From Pseudomonadota bacterium (GTDB taxonomy: Bacteria > Pseudomonadota > Alphaproteobacteria > Rhizobiales > Rhizobiaceae), in contig JAEWDP010000024.1 of assembly GCA_023390055.1 (NCBI GenBank), positions 1 to 31,429 on the forward strand: a stretch of DNA of 31,429 nucleotides. The letters are read 5' to 3'. The notes beneath the pieces are model-generated. The model worked only from the letters and a program-made list of their open reading frames with translations, was not told the origin of the DNA and searched no databases. Position 1 is the stretch's first letter. Each line of letters starts with the position of its first letter. This document shows, piece after piece, positions 8,678-16,418 of this stretch. Made by a program: the position numbers and the translations under genes.

Positions 8678-9307
8678 CTATTGGTCCTTGACAGAGCGGA
8701 TGCGAAGACTGGTCGAGCTCAGCATTGAACGTGGGCCGTGGATAAAGGTCCATGCCGGTGCCCGCTTTCGCCAGAGAATACCTGCATCTGCCTCGTCTAC
8801 GCGTGCATAATGGAACGTTCGGCTCATCCTCGCCGAGAGAAAGGACAATGTGGAGCCAGGACGGTCGATTACGGCAATCGGAAAGGTGCTGACGATTGAC
8901 CGCCATTGTTGCCACTGGTGAAACGTCTTGAGGCTATCGGCACCCATTATCCAGATGAAATGGACTCCATGGTTTCGTGCACTGACATGTGCAAGTGTGT
9001 CAGCGGTATAGGACGTTTCCAGGGTCTTCTCGAAAGCCGTGATCTTGATGCGTCGGTCATGGGTCAGCTGCTCGCTCATTGCGATCCGGTCGCATAGAGG
9101 AGTAAGTTCCTTGCGGCTTTTCAATGGATTGCCAGGAGTGACCATCCACCATAGCTGGTCGAGTTTGAGACGGCGCAACGCAATTTCGGCGACGAGCAAG
9201 TGGCCCTCATGCGGTGGATTGAAAGATCCGCCGAACAGCCCGACAACCATGCCCCGTTCGACATGCGGCATGGTCAGATACTGCCTGTTGACAGATCCTT
9301 CCTGCAC
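8678..9307 (-). CDS. nadD: Nicotinate-nucleotide adenylyltransferase
   Basis: NadD transfers AMP from ATP to nicotinate mononucleotide in NAD synthesis. The protein is up to 209 residues and has the nucleotidyltransferase signature GLFGGSFNPPHEGHL near the start, FIWIMGADSLKTFHQWQQW in the middle, and the C-terminal SSTSLR motif. The longest frame uses a GTG at 9307; an ATG at 9271 (MPHVERGMVVG) is an equally credible start. It follows proA after only 5 bases and probably belongs to the obgE-proB-proA transcript. Confidence 0.94.
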   Translation of the reverse strand: MQEGSVNRQYLTMPHVERGMVVGLFGGSFNPPHEGHLLVAEIALRRLKLDQLWWMVTPGNPLKSRKELTPLCDRIAMSEQLTHDRRIKITAFEKTLETSYTADTLAHVSARNHGVHFIWIMGADSLKTFHQWQQWRSIVSTFPIAVIDRPGSTLSFLSARMSRTFHYARVDEADAGILWRKRAPAWTFIHGPRSMLSSTSLRIRSVKDQ

Positions 9308-9312
9308 GCGAT

Positions 9313-10599
9313 CTAGGGCCGAACTTGTCCGGTGCCGTGCACGCGGTACTTGAACGAAGTCAATTGCTCGACACCAACGGGTCCGCGCGCATGCATCTTG
9401 CCAGTGGCAATTCCTATCTCACCACCCATTCCGAATTCTCCACCGTCTGCAAACTGGGTCGATGCGTTGTGGAGCAGGATAGCGGAGTCAATTTCATTAA
9501 AGAAGCGCTCGACAACGGAGTGATCTTCCGCAATCACGGCTTCAGTGTGATTGGAGGAGTAGGTATTGATATGTGATATTGCTCCGGAAATTCCATCAAC
9601 GATCGCGACGGAGAGAATTGCCTCGAGGTATTCGCTCCGCCAATCCTGTTCTGTTGCAGGTTTAAGGCCTGGAATGGACTCGATAATTGCCGCAGATGCA
9701 CGGATCTCACAACCAGCATGCAATAACGCCTCAATAATTGGTACCAGGTGGGTGCTGACAGCTGCGCTGTCTATCAGTAGTGTTTCGGCGGCTCCGCAGA
9801 TGCCTGTGCGGCGCATCTTCGCGTTGACGACGATATTCTTTGCCATTTCGAGGTTGGCGGAGGTATCGACATAGATGTGGCAAAGGCCTTCGAGATGCGC
9901 GAATACCGGTACGCGCGCCTCGCTTTGTACACGAGCAACCAGACTTTTGCCGCCGCGGGGTACGATAACGTCGATATTCCCATTCAATCCGCCAAGCATG
10001 GCGCCGACTGCGGCGCGGTCGGTGGTGGGGACAATCTGGATTGCGTGCTGAGGCAGTCCCGAAACCCTAAGTCCTTGCACCAGACACTGGTGAATGGCAC
10101 GCGATGAGTTCAACGAGTCTGAACCTCCACGCAATATCACCGCATTTCCGGCCTTGAGGCACAATGCGCCAGCGTCAGCCGTTACATTTGGTCGACTTTC
10201 ATAGATTACGCCGATTACGCCGAGCGGGGTGCGAACACGTTCTATATTCAGACCGTTTGGCCTGTCCCATGCAGCGATGATATCGCCAACTGGGTCCTTC
10301 AAGGCTGCAATTTCACGAAGTGCCTGCGCAATCTCAACGATCGACTTTTCTGTCAGTGTCAATCTATCGATAAAGGACGTCTGGAGTCCCTTGTCCTTAA
10401 CGGAACGCAAATCCTCGCTGTTGGCTGCGAGAATAACGTCCTTTGATGCCAAGACGGAGTCTGCCATGGCGTTGAGCGCATCATTCTTTGCTTTGGAAGA
10501 TGCTATGGCCAATGCCTTGGCCGCGTATCGCGCATTGCGACCGACCTCATCCATTATGGTTATAATGTCTTCAGTCCTGGTTGTAGCTTTATCAAGCAT
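9313..10599 (-). CDS. proA: Glutamate-5-semialdehyde dehydrogenase (gamma-glutamyl phosphate reductase)
   Basis: This is the second step of proline synthesis: NADPH-dependent reduction of glutamyl 5-phosphate. The protein has about 428 residues with an aldehyde dehydrogenase fold. It shows the cofactor region LGVIGVIYESRPNVTADAGA and NAVILRGGSDSLNSS, the catalytic cysteine in RRTGICGAAETLL, and the C-terminal GPVGVEQLTSFKYRVHGTGQ. I chose the ATG at 10599 because a GGAGGAAG ribosome site precedes it, rather than the upstream frame extension to 10632. The start overlaps the proB stop by 8 bases, consistent with coupling of the two proline enzymes. Confidence 0.95.
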   Translation of the reverse strand: MLDKATTRTEDIITIMDEVGRNARYAAKALAIASSKAKNDALNAMADSVLASKDVILAANSEDLRSVKDKGLQTSFIDRLTLTEKSIVEIAQALREIAALKDPVGDIIAAWDRPNGLNIERVRTPLGVIGVIYESRPNVTADAGALCLKAGNAVILRGGSDSLNSSRAIHQCLVQGLRVSGLPQHAIQIVPTTDRAAVGAMLGGLNGNIDVIVPRGGKSLVARVQSEARVPVFAHLEGLCHIYVDTSANLEMAKNIVVNAKMRRTGICGAAETLLIDSAAVSTHLVPIIEALLHAGCEIRASAAIIESIPGLKPATEQDWRSEYLEAILSVAIVDGISGAISHINTYSSNHTEAVIAEDHSVVERFFNEIDSAILLHNASTQFADGGEFGMGGEIGIATGKMHARGPVGVEQLTSFKYRVHGTGQVRP

Positions 10600-11764
10600 G
10601 CGTCGCTTCCTCCAACAGGGCTTGAGCGCCATCCTTTCTAATCGCGGTCATAACGAGGTCATCTCGATGAACCATGGCGGCCCGACCGGGATAGCCAAGG
10701 ATAGCCTCGATCTGTGACGACTTGCGTCCGGCGATTTGACGCGCCTCGTCCGCATCGTATCCTGCGAGCCCACGGGCAATCTCATATCCGACAATATCCA
10801 GTATGGCGACTGTATCTCCACGATGGAAATGGCCTGAAATTGCTACCACGCCGGCGGGGAGGAGGCTTTTGCCCTTGCTTAGCGCCTGTTCTGCTCCGTG
10901 ATCTACCGTCAGTGTGCCGGCAGGCTGCAACTGTCCCGCAATCCAGGTTTTTCGAGCCGTGACCGGAGTATCCGAAGGCGCGAACCAGGACGAACGAGTA
11001 CCATTGTCGATGGCGTGCAACGGGTGATCGTCTTTTCCGGATGCTATAATCATTGCACAGCCGGCACTGGTGGCGATCTTTCCAGCATCAATCTTGGTAC
11101 GCATTCCACCACGGGACAATTCGGATGCTGCACCACCGGCCATAGCTTCAATTTCGGGTGTAATTGAAGAGATATTATCAAGGAAGCGGGCCTCAGGAAC
11201 AAGTTGTGGCGGCGCGGTGTAAAGGCCGTCAATGTCAGAAAGCAGCACCAAAAGGTCGGCAGCCGTCATTGTTGCTACACGGGCTGCCAGTCGATCATTG
11301 TCACCATAACGGATCTCGGATGTGGCAACAGTATCGTTCTCGTTAATGATTGGGATGGCGCCGATCTTCAAAAGCTGGCTGATTGTAGCACGCGCGTTGA
11401 GATATCGTCGGCGCTCCTCGGTATCACCAAGGGTCAGAAGAATCTGTCCGGCATTGATACCAGTACGAGACAAACTTTCCGACCACGCCCGGGCAAGTGC
11501 GATCTGGCCCACTGCAGCGGCAGCCTGACTTTCTTCGAGCTTTAACGGTCCAGGTGATAGATTGAGGATCGTCCGCCCTAGTGCGATTGCCCCTGAAGAG
11601 ACAACCAGAATGTCGATACCATGAGCCTTCAGTGCGGTGATGTCGTCACAAATTGCATCCAGCCAGGTTGTCTTCAGTCCCTTTTCCCTGTCGACGAGAA
11701 GGGCTGAGCCGATCTTGACGACAATACGTCGATGGTCTGTCAGGACTTTTCGCGATCCCTGCAT
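10592..11764 (-). CDS. proB: Glutamate 5-kinase with PUA domain
   Basis: ProB phosphorylates glutamate in the first, feedback-controlled step of proline synthesis. The 390-residue protein has an amino acid kinase domain (IVVKIGSALLVDREKGLKT, VVSSGAIALGR, PIINENDTVAT, NDRLAARVATMTAADLLVLLSDIDGLY) and a C-terminal PUA domain (about 290-380, LSKGKSLLPAGVVAISGHFHRGD). Its ATG overlaps the obgE stop by 1 base (TGATG) and its end overlaps proA by 8 bases, so the obgE-proB-proA set is tightly coupled. Confidence 0.96.
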   Translation of the reverse strand: MQGSRKVLTDHRRIVVKIGSALLVDREKGLKTTWLDAICDDITALKAHGIDILVVSSGAIALGRTILNLSPGPLKLEESQAAAAVGQIALARAWSESLSRTGINAGQILLTLGDTEERRRYLNARATISQLLKIGAIPIINENDTVATSEIRYGDNDRLAARVATMTAADLLVLLSDIDGLYTAPPQLVPEARFLDNISSITPEIEAMAGGAASELSRGGMRTKIDAGKIATSAGCAMIIASGKDDHPLHAIDNGTRSSWFAPSDTPVTARKTWIAGQLQPAGTLTVDHGAEQALSKGKSLLPAGVVAISGHFHRGDTVAILDIVGYEIARGLAGYDADEARQIAGRKSSQIEAILGYPGRAAMVHRDDLVMTAIRKDGAQALLEEATHA

Positions 11765-12822
11765 CAGGTTCCCCCATCAGTCTGACCAGACTCCCAACGG
11801 GAACTGCGGTCGGGAAGTGCGGTGTCGTCACCTGCGGCATTAACGATAACATCGCGAAGCGCACGTAGTACCTCTGTTATGCCTTTGCCCGTGACAGCCG
11901 AAATCAGGAAGGGCTGGTGTCCGCAGGCCTCTTCCAATTCCTTCGCCTTCTTCTTCAATTCTTTGTCGTCAAGCACGTCGATCTGCGAAAGGGCAACGAT
12001 CTCCTGCTTTTTTTCCAACGCGCCACCATAGGCCTCAAGTTCATACTTGACCGTTGTATAGGCCTTGCCGACGGCTTCCTCCTGAGCTGATACCAAATGA
12101 AGCAGAACCCTGGTTCGTTCGACATGACCCAGGAAGCGATCGCCAATGCCGACGCCCTCGTGTGCTCCTTCTATCAATCCGGGTATGTCTGCGAGCACGA
12201 ATTCGCGGCCATCAATCGTAGCAACACCAAGATTGGGATGAAGTGTCGTGAACGGATAGTTGGCAATCTTCGGCCTGGCGCGGGTGACAGTTGCCAGGAA
12301 AGTAGATTTTCCAGCATTAGGCAGGCCAACAAGACCAGCATCGGCGATCAGTTTCAACCGCAACCAGATCGTTTTTTCCTCTCCGTCCAAGCCGGGGTTT
12401 GCCCAATTTGGCGCCTGATTGGTTGATGATTTGAAGTGCGCGTTCCCGAAGCCGCCATTTCCACCTTTTGCTAGTCTAAAGCGCTGACCTTCCCTGATTA
12501 GATCGACAATCAAAGTCTCATTGTCATCCTCGAAGATCTGTGTGCCTACGGGTACCTTGAGGGTAACGTCTTCACCGTTTGCACCGGTACGATTACGCCC
12601 CATTCCATGCGTGCCGATTTTTGCCTTGAAATGTTGCTGGAATCGAAAGTCAATCAATGTGTTAAGCCCGTTTACGGCCTCCACCCAGACGTCGCCGCCT
12701 CTCCCGCCGTCGCCGCCGTCCGGCCCTCCGAATTCGATATATTTCTCCCGACGAAATGATACCGCGCCCGCTCCTCCATCACCGGAGCGGATGTAGACTT
12801 TTGTCTCGTCGAGAAACTTCAT
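11764..12822 (-). CDS. obgE: GTPase ObgE/CgtA
   Basis: This is an essential GTPase linked to 50S ribosome assembly and growth control. The 352-residue protein has the glycine-rich Obg fold (KVYIRSGDGGAGAVSFRREK, GGPDGGDGGRGGDVW), then the G domain with G1 GLPNAGKST (about residues 167-175), the switch region YPFTTLHPNLGV, G3 DIPGLIEGAHEG and G5 ISAVTGKG. The C-terminus is short. About 190 bp of upstream DNA separates it from the acetyltransferase genes. A weak promoter-like pair on the minus strand (TTGACC at 12904-12909 and TATATC at 12883-12888, only 15 bp apart) lies there. Confidence 0.97.
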   Translation of the reverse strand: MKFLDETKVYIRSGDGGAGAVSFRREKYIEFGGPDGGDGGRGGDVWVEAVNGLNTLIDFRFQQHFKAKIGTHGMGRNRTGANGEDVTLKVPVGTQIFEDDNETLIVDLIREGQRFRLAKGGNGGFGNAHFKSSTNQAPNWANPGLDGEEKTIWLRLKLIADAGLVGLPNAGKSTFLATVTRARPKIANYPFTTLHPNLGVATIDGREFVLADIPGLIEGAHEGVGIGDRFLGHVERTRVLLHLVSAQEEAVGKAYTTVKYELEAYGGALEKKQEIVALSQIDVLDDKELKKKAKELEEACGHQPFLISAVTGKGITEVLRALRDVIVNAAGDDTALPDRSSRWESGQTDGGT

Positions 12823-13012
12823 GTTGTTACCATAGGTCTTGTGTTGGTGGTGACACCCTTGATCAGGGGCCTCCTTCGGTTCGATATAGGCGGTTCAACC
12901 AGAGGTCAAAGATTATCACGACGTCAGGTAGGCATAATCCGCAAGCCGTTTGTAATTGCCAGGGCATTGTGTGGAGGACGTCGGCAGTCTATTTCCGACG
13001 CCCTCGTCAAGG

Positions 13013-13594
13013 TTATAGCCGTTGAAAGTCCTCTGGGTGCAGTATCGTTTCTATGTGAGGGACCATTCTGTTCCGGGACATACTGAACACCTCGATGCAA
13101 TCCGTAATCCTGAAGCCGAGCTTCTGCTGGATCTTCAGGGAAGGTGTGTTGTCAGCAAATGCACCGGATTGAATCCCGGTTTCGGGCGCGTGGCTGATGA
13201 ACCGCCCAAGTACGGCGCCAACTGCCTCAGTCATGATGCCTTTTCCCCAGTTGTCCCGGTTCAACCAATAGCCGAGATGCCACATATCTTTCCGACGCTC
13301 CAGCGACACGACACCAATGTGGAGATCGTTTCCCATGGTGATAGCAAGAGTCCAGTCAGGCAATGAGCCGGAGATCTGGAGTTGCAGCCAGTCGAGTGCT
13401 GCTTGCCGGTCAAATGGCTGAGGTACCCGTGCAAGCATGCGACTGACCGCAAAATCCGAGAGCGACTGTGTGATACTGCCTGCATCCGAGAGCTGATGAG
13501 GCCGCATGACGAGCCGATTGCTTGTGATTATCGGGCACGGCCCGACTGCCACTCTGGTACTTTCGATGGATCTCACATAGGTGCTGATACTCAT
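13013..13594 (-). CDS. GNAT-family N-acetyltransferase (RimJ/RimL type), second of pair
   Basis: The protein has about 193 residues with the RimJ/RimL-like GNAT fold: ITSNRLVMRPHQLSDAGSIT at the N-terminus, GVVSLERRKDMWHLGYWLNR, the acetyl-CoA loop region NWGKGIMTEAVGAVL, and DNTPSLKIQQKLGFRI. The frame is open to 13627, but the ATG at 13594 overlaps the stop of the upstream acetyltransferase (ATGA). A GGGGGGA ribosome site precedes it, so this start is preferred. The substrate is unknown. The location between rpmA and obgE is a common place for a GNAT gene in Rhizobiales. Confidence 0.88.
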   Translation of the reverse strand: MSISTYVRSIESTRVAVGPCPIITSNRLVMRPHQLSDAGSITQSLSDFAVSRMLARVPQPFDRQAALDWLQLQISGSLPDWTLAITMGNDLHIGVVSLERRKDMWHLGYWLNRDNWGKGIMTEAVGAVLGRFISHAPETGIQSGAFADNTPSLKIQQKLGFRITDCIEVFSMSRNRMVPHIETILHPEDFQRL

Positions 13595-14223
13595 CTCGGA
13601 TCCCCCCAGCTTCGCAGCGACATCCATGTCTTCCGGTCAAGGCGAAACCATTCCACCGGAACTGTCCCGCCAAGTGCCAGTGACCCGATCATGCCCGTAC
13701 TTTGAAACTGAAAGCCGCATTTTTGGATAACTCGACGTGATGCGACGTTGGTTACACGGCAACGCGCGTCAATGTGATCGATGTCGCGTGTTCTAAAAGC
13801 CATGTCGACAAGGGCATGCGATGCCTCTGTCGCATAACCTGTGTTCCAAAATGGCTCGCCGAGCCAGTAGCCTATTTCCACGGTCTTTTCGTCATCTTGT
13901 GGCTCTAGGCCACAGCACCCAAGAAAGGCGCCATCATTGCCCCGTGTAACGGCATAGACGCACTTGCCAGTCTCGCCGGTTTTCGTGCGTTGCACAAAAT
14001 CAGCGGCGTCTTTCACCGTGTAGGGATGCGGCATACGCGACACCATTGTCGCTATGTTCACGTTGTTGGCGAGACGGGAAAGGGCGTCGATGTCTTCTTC
14101 ATGGGGAACGCGGAGAACTAACCTCTGCGATAATAAGACGGGGCAATCGCTCCTTGACCGCTCGGGCCTTAACCGTTCCTCGGGTGGCCGAGATTGGCTC
14201 ACCCTCAATAATTCGCCTTGCAT
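13591..14223 (-). CDS. GNAT-family N-acetyltransferase (RimJ/RimL type), first of pair
   Basis: The 210-residue protein has GNAT motifs: LLSQRLVLRVPHEEDIDALS, GCCGLEPQDDEKTVEIGYWL, PFWNTGYATEASHALVDMAF for acetyl-CoA binding, and NVASRRVIQKCGFQF. The N-terminal 25-30 residues (MQGELLRVSQSRPPEERLRPERSRS...) are polar and outside the domain, so the true start could be further in. It is the first of two overlapping acetyltransferase genes, which share a layout and may be an old tandem duplication. It lies just downstream of the rpmA terminator. Confidence 0.87.
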   Translation of the reverse strand: MQGELLRVSQSRPPEERLRPERSRSDCPVLLSQRLVLRVPHEEDIDALSRLANNVNIATMVSRMPHPYTVKDAADFVQRTKTGETGKCVYAVTRGNDGAFLGCCGLEPQDDEKTVEIGYWLGEPFWNTGYATEASHALVDMAFRTRDIDHIDARCRVTNVASRRVIQKCGFQFQSTGMIGSLALGGTVPVEWFRLDRKTWMSLRSWGDPR

Positions 14224-14251
14224 GGTTCAGTCCTCCGTTTGGATCAAAAGA

Positions 14252-14287
14252 AAAAGGGAAGCTGGGTGGTATCCCATCTTCCCTTTT
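14252..14287 (-). terminator. Intrinsic terminator of the rplU-rpmA operon
   Basis: The two arms (14252-14266, AAAAGGGAAGCTGGG; 14273-14287, CCCATCTTCCCTTTT) pair at 14 of 15 positions around a 6-base loop. On the minus strand the stem is followed by a T-rich tract (TTTTTCTTTTG), as expected for termination about 70-100 bases after the rpmA stop. The second acetyltransferase operon starts directly beyond it. Confidence 0.8.
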
Positions 14288-14355
14288 ATCTGGACTGAAA
14301 CCTGGTGGTGCCAGCCGGGTCGATGAGACGCCGGCTGTTTTAGAGCGCTACCGGC

Positions 14356-14625
14356 TTATTCCGCTGCTTCCGCTTTCGGCATTACAGACACGTACACGCG
14401 GCCATTGGCCTTCGTACGGTAGTTCACGTTTCCGGCGGTAAGCGCAAAGATGGTGTGATCCTTGCCGAGGCCAACATTGGCGCCCGGATGCCACTGCGTA
14501 CCGCGCTGGCGTACAATAATGTTGCCTGCGATGACGGCTTCGCCGCCAAACTTCTTCACGCCAAGGCGCTTCGATTCAGAATCACGACCGTTACGCGATG
14601 AACCGCCAGCTTTTTTGTGTGCCAT
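14356..14625 (-). CDS. rpmA: 50S ribosomal protein L27
   Basis: L27 is a small basic protein at the peptidyl transferase centre. The 89-residue sequence begins MAHKKAGGSSRNGRDSESKR and contains the family hallmark GNIIVRQRGTQWHPGANVG and GKDHTIFAL. An AAGGAGA ribosome site precedes the ATG. It forms an operon with rplU, 36 bases upstream. Confidence 0.98.
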   Translation of the reverse strand: MAHKKAGGSSRNGRDSESKRLGVKKFGGEAVIAGNIIVRQRGTQWHPGANVGLGKDHTIFALTAGNVNYRTKANGRVYVSVMPKAEAAE

Positions 14626-14661
14626 TGGAGTTCTCCTTAAACCTTAGAAACCCTGATCGAA

Positions 14662-14973
14662 TTAGGCTTGGATGTCCGTAATGCGGACAACCGTATGGTG
14701 CTGGCGGTGGCCACGAATCCTCTTGGAATTCTGGCGGCGACGCTTCTTGAAGGAAATAACCTTCTTGCCGCGGTTGTGCTCTACCACTTCAGCCTTGACA
14801 GTGGCCCCCTTCACAAAGGGAGCGCCAAACTTGGCGTCGGCGCCTTCGCCAATGACCAGGACTTCGTTGAACTCGATTGTCGACCCGGCTTCGGCGTCGA
14901 GCTTCTCGATGGTAACGACATCGTCGGCCGCAACACGGTACTGCTTACCGCCGGTCTTGATGACTGCGAACAT
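14662..14973 (-). CDS. rplU: 50S ribosomal protein L21
   Basis: L21 binds 23S rRNA in the presence of L20. The 103-residue protein begins MFAVIKTGGKQYRV and ends with the basic tail KVISFKKRRRQNSKRIRGHR. It is shorter than versions with a C-terminal extension. An AAAGGA ribosome site precedes the ATG. It is the first gene of the rplU-rpmA pair, with its promoter expected in 14974-15276. Confidence 0.98.
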   Translation of the reverse strand: MFAVIKTGGKQYRVAADDVVTIEKLDAEAGSTIEFNEVLVIGEGADAKFGAPFVKGATVKAEVVEHNRGKKVISFKKRRRQNSKRIRGHRQHHTVVRITDIQA

Positions 14974-15276
14974 TTTGTTATCCTTTCATGTTCGTTCCGG
15001 CTCTACCCAAGAAGGGCGGCCGTCTTCTTATCAGTCGGTTGGAGCAGTGAGAGATCCTCCGGATCGCCGTCCTGCCGGTGAACGAGTGCTGCATTCTTGA
15101 GTATGCGCACAAGAAAAGAGGCATGGAACTTTTCCACGCCTGATCGCATGCGGGCATACGCGACGCTGAAAAAGGTGTCAAGGTAAAAGGATGCAAGATC
15201 TTGGATTTGACGCTTGCCAGCCAAAGTTTTCGCAGCTAATAGAACGCCGCGCTTCGAAAGCGCCGACCAGCGAAGC
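14974..15276. other. Intergenic region between rplU and tRNA-Ser
   Basis: This stretch of about 300 bases has no supported gene. The frames crossing it lack a ribosome site and a recognisable product, and some of them run through the tRNA. It should carry the rplU promoter on the minus strand and the tRNA-Ser promoter on the plus strand, but I cannot place either with confidence. Confidence 0.4.
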
Positions 15277-15366
15277 GGAGAGGTGGCTGAGTGGTCGAAA
15301 GCACCGCACTCGAAATGCGGCATACGGGTGACCGTATCGTGGGTTCGAATCCCACCCTCTCCGCCA
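15277..15366 (+). tRNA. tRNA-Ser (anticodon CGA)
   Basis: A full class II tRNA is visible. The acceptor arms GGAGAGG (15277-15283) and CCTCTCC (15356-15362) are followed by discriminator G and an encoded CCA. The anticodon stem CCGCA/TGCGG encloses the loop CTCGAAA with anticodon CGA at 15311-15313. There is a long variable arm (CATACGGGTGACCGTATCG) and the T loop GGTTCGAATCC. The 3' part of tRNA-Ser genes is a frequent integration site for tyrosine-recombinase elements. An accessory region with an integrase begins just after this one. No second copy of the 3' end is visible in the window, so any matching right end lies outside it or has decayed. Confidence 0.97.
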
Positions 15367-15507
15367 CGGGTCAGCTGAGGCCGTAAGGCTTTTCCTGCGA
15401 TCTGCTGATTTCTCTCGACCTGCGCTACCGATGCCGAAATTGGCTAGGGCCACGCTCACGGCACTTTAATGTTCACAGCGACATCGCTTGCGCTCTTATC
15501 GAGCTGA

Positions 15508-16125
15508 TCATCCAAATGGCACGCCCACCGCTGCACCCAACAAGGCGTTAGCAACAGCAATACCAATAGAGCGAAAATAGCCGCCAACTCTCATGCGATT
15601 AAGTTCTTGATCAAGTCTTCTCAATAGCTCGTTGGTCGAATCAGGCGGAACCCTATCGTAGGGATCTAGGCCGCACGCCTCGAAAGATCGCCGAATGGCT
15701 AGATGGGTCGTCTCAAAGCCTAAACGATAGAGATTGGCATTGCCGATCTTGCTTGCATCCAAGGGCACAATCACGCAGCCATCTTCGATCGCATTGCTAT
15801 GAGGGTCAAAGAACACGATGCCCAGATCAGGGATATGCTCACCGCAGGCCCCAAGTTTCGCTCTGAGTTCATCAATGCTCTTTTGAAACTCGAAGTTTGC
15901 CTGCCACCGACTCCGTCCTCCAGTTGATGGCTCTACCCCCACGGCTAAATGCCAATCGCCCTGAGCTACTTCGTCGAAGATGATTAGGTAACGATCTGCA
16001 AAGTCGACAGCTGCCTTTGCCGATGGTGTTATTAATACGCTCCAAATGCCGCCAACGTCTCGCTTTCCGTTTCTTACTTCATCTATATTGAACTCTTCTA
16101 ATGAATGCTTGTTTGTCGGTATCAT
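15508..16125 (-). CDS. Hypothetical protein in tRNA-proximal cargo module
   Basis: I do not recognise this 205-residue protein. It starts with ATG at 16125 and appears soluble through about residue 170, with predicted alpha/beta content (RYLIIFDEVAQGDWHLAVGV, DLGIVFFDP, GCVIVPLDASKIG). The last 25 residues (GYFRSIGIAVANALLGAAVG) are hydrophobic and glycine/alanine-rich and could form a membrane or membrane-associating segment. It is the first gene after tRNA-Ser and reads back towards it. The decayed integrase start at 16242-16300 lies just upstream. Given the neighbours it may be accessory cargo, but no function is supported. Confidence 0.6.
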   Translation of the reverse strand: MIPTNKHSLEEFNIDEVRNGKRDVGGIWSVLITPSAKAAVDFADRYLIIFDEVAQGDWHLAVGVEPSTGGRSRWQANFEFQKSIDELRAKLGACGEHIPDLGIVFFDPHSNAIEDGCVIVPLDASKIGNANLYRLGFETTHLAIRRSFEACGLDPYDRVPPDSTNELLRRLDQELNRMRVGGYFRSIGIAVANALLGAAVGVPFG

Positions 16126-16241
16126 GTATTAGCCAATGTTTTCAGGTTGTTGTCGCCGCTGAAGCTATTCAATTTTCCCTAACAAGTTGTATGTATGGCC
16201 ATCGGACGAGACAGTCGGTCTCGATGGCGCCGGGACAATCA

Positions 16242-16300
16242 TTGGCTCCCCTAAGCAGGATCTCGAATGTCGATTGGGAATCACATGGCGACTATCAGAA
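16242..16300 (+). repeat. Decayed copy of the integrase promoter and start (copy A)
   Basis: TTGGCTCCCCT (16242-16252) is identical to 19840-19850 upstream of the intact integrase. GATCTC stands 26 bases before ATG in both copies (16259 and 19870). The sequence ends with ATGGCGACTATCAGAA (16285-16300), matching the integrase start ATGGCAACAATCAGAA with two silent differences. The similarity stops there. It carries no coding potential beyond five codons. It lies between the 15508-16125 gene and the DUF6119-like gene, at a module boundary. Confidence 0.7.
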
Positions 16301-16418
16301 TGATCATAAGGCATAATATTGCGCAACCTACGCGTCCCTAAAATGAAATCGCGCTCGACGCAGGGTTGACGCGGGGTCGGATTCGCAGAAAAGTTGTCTC
16401 CGGGTAGGGAGATAAGAT

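Noticed and set aside
15178..15459. Minus-strand frame with GWDSNPRYGHPYAAFRVRCF
   Set aside because: It is the reverse translation of the tRNA-Ser gene, a well-known annotation artefact.
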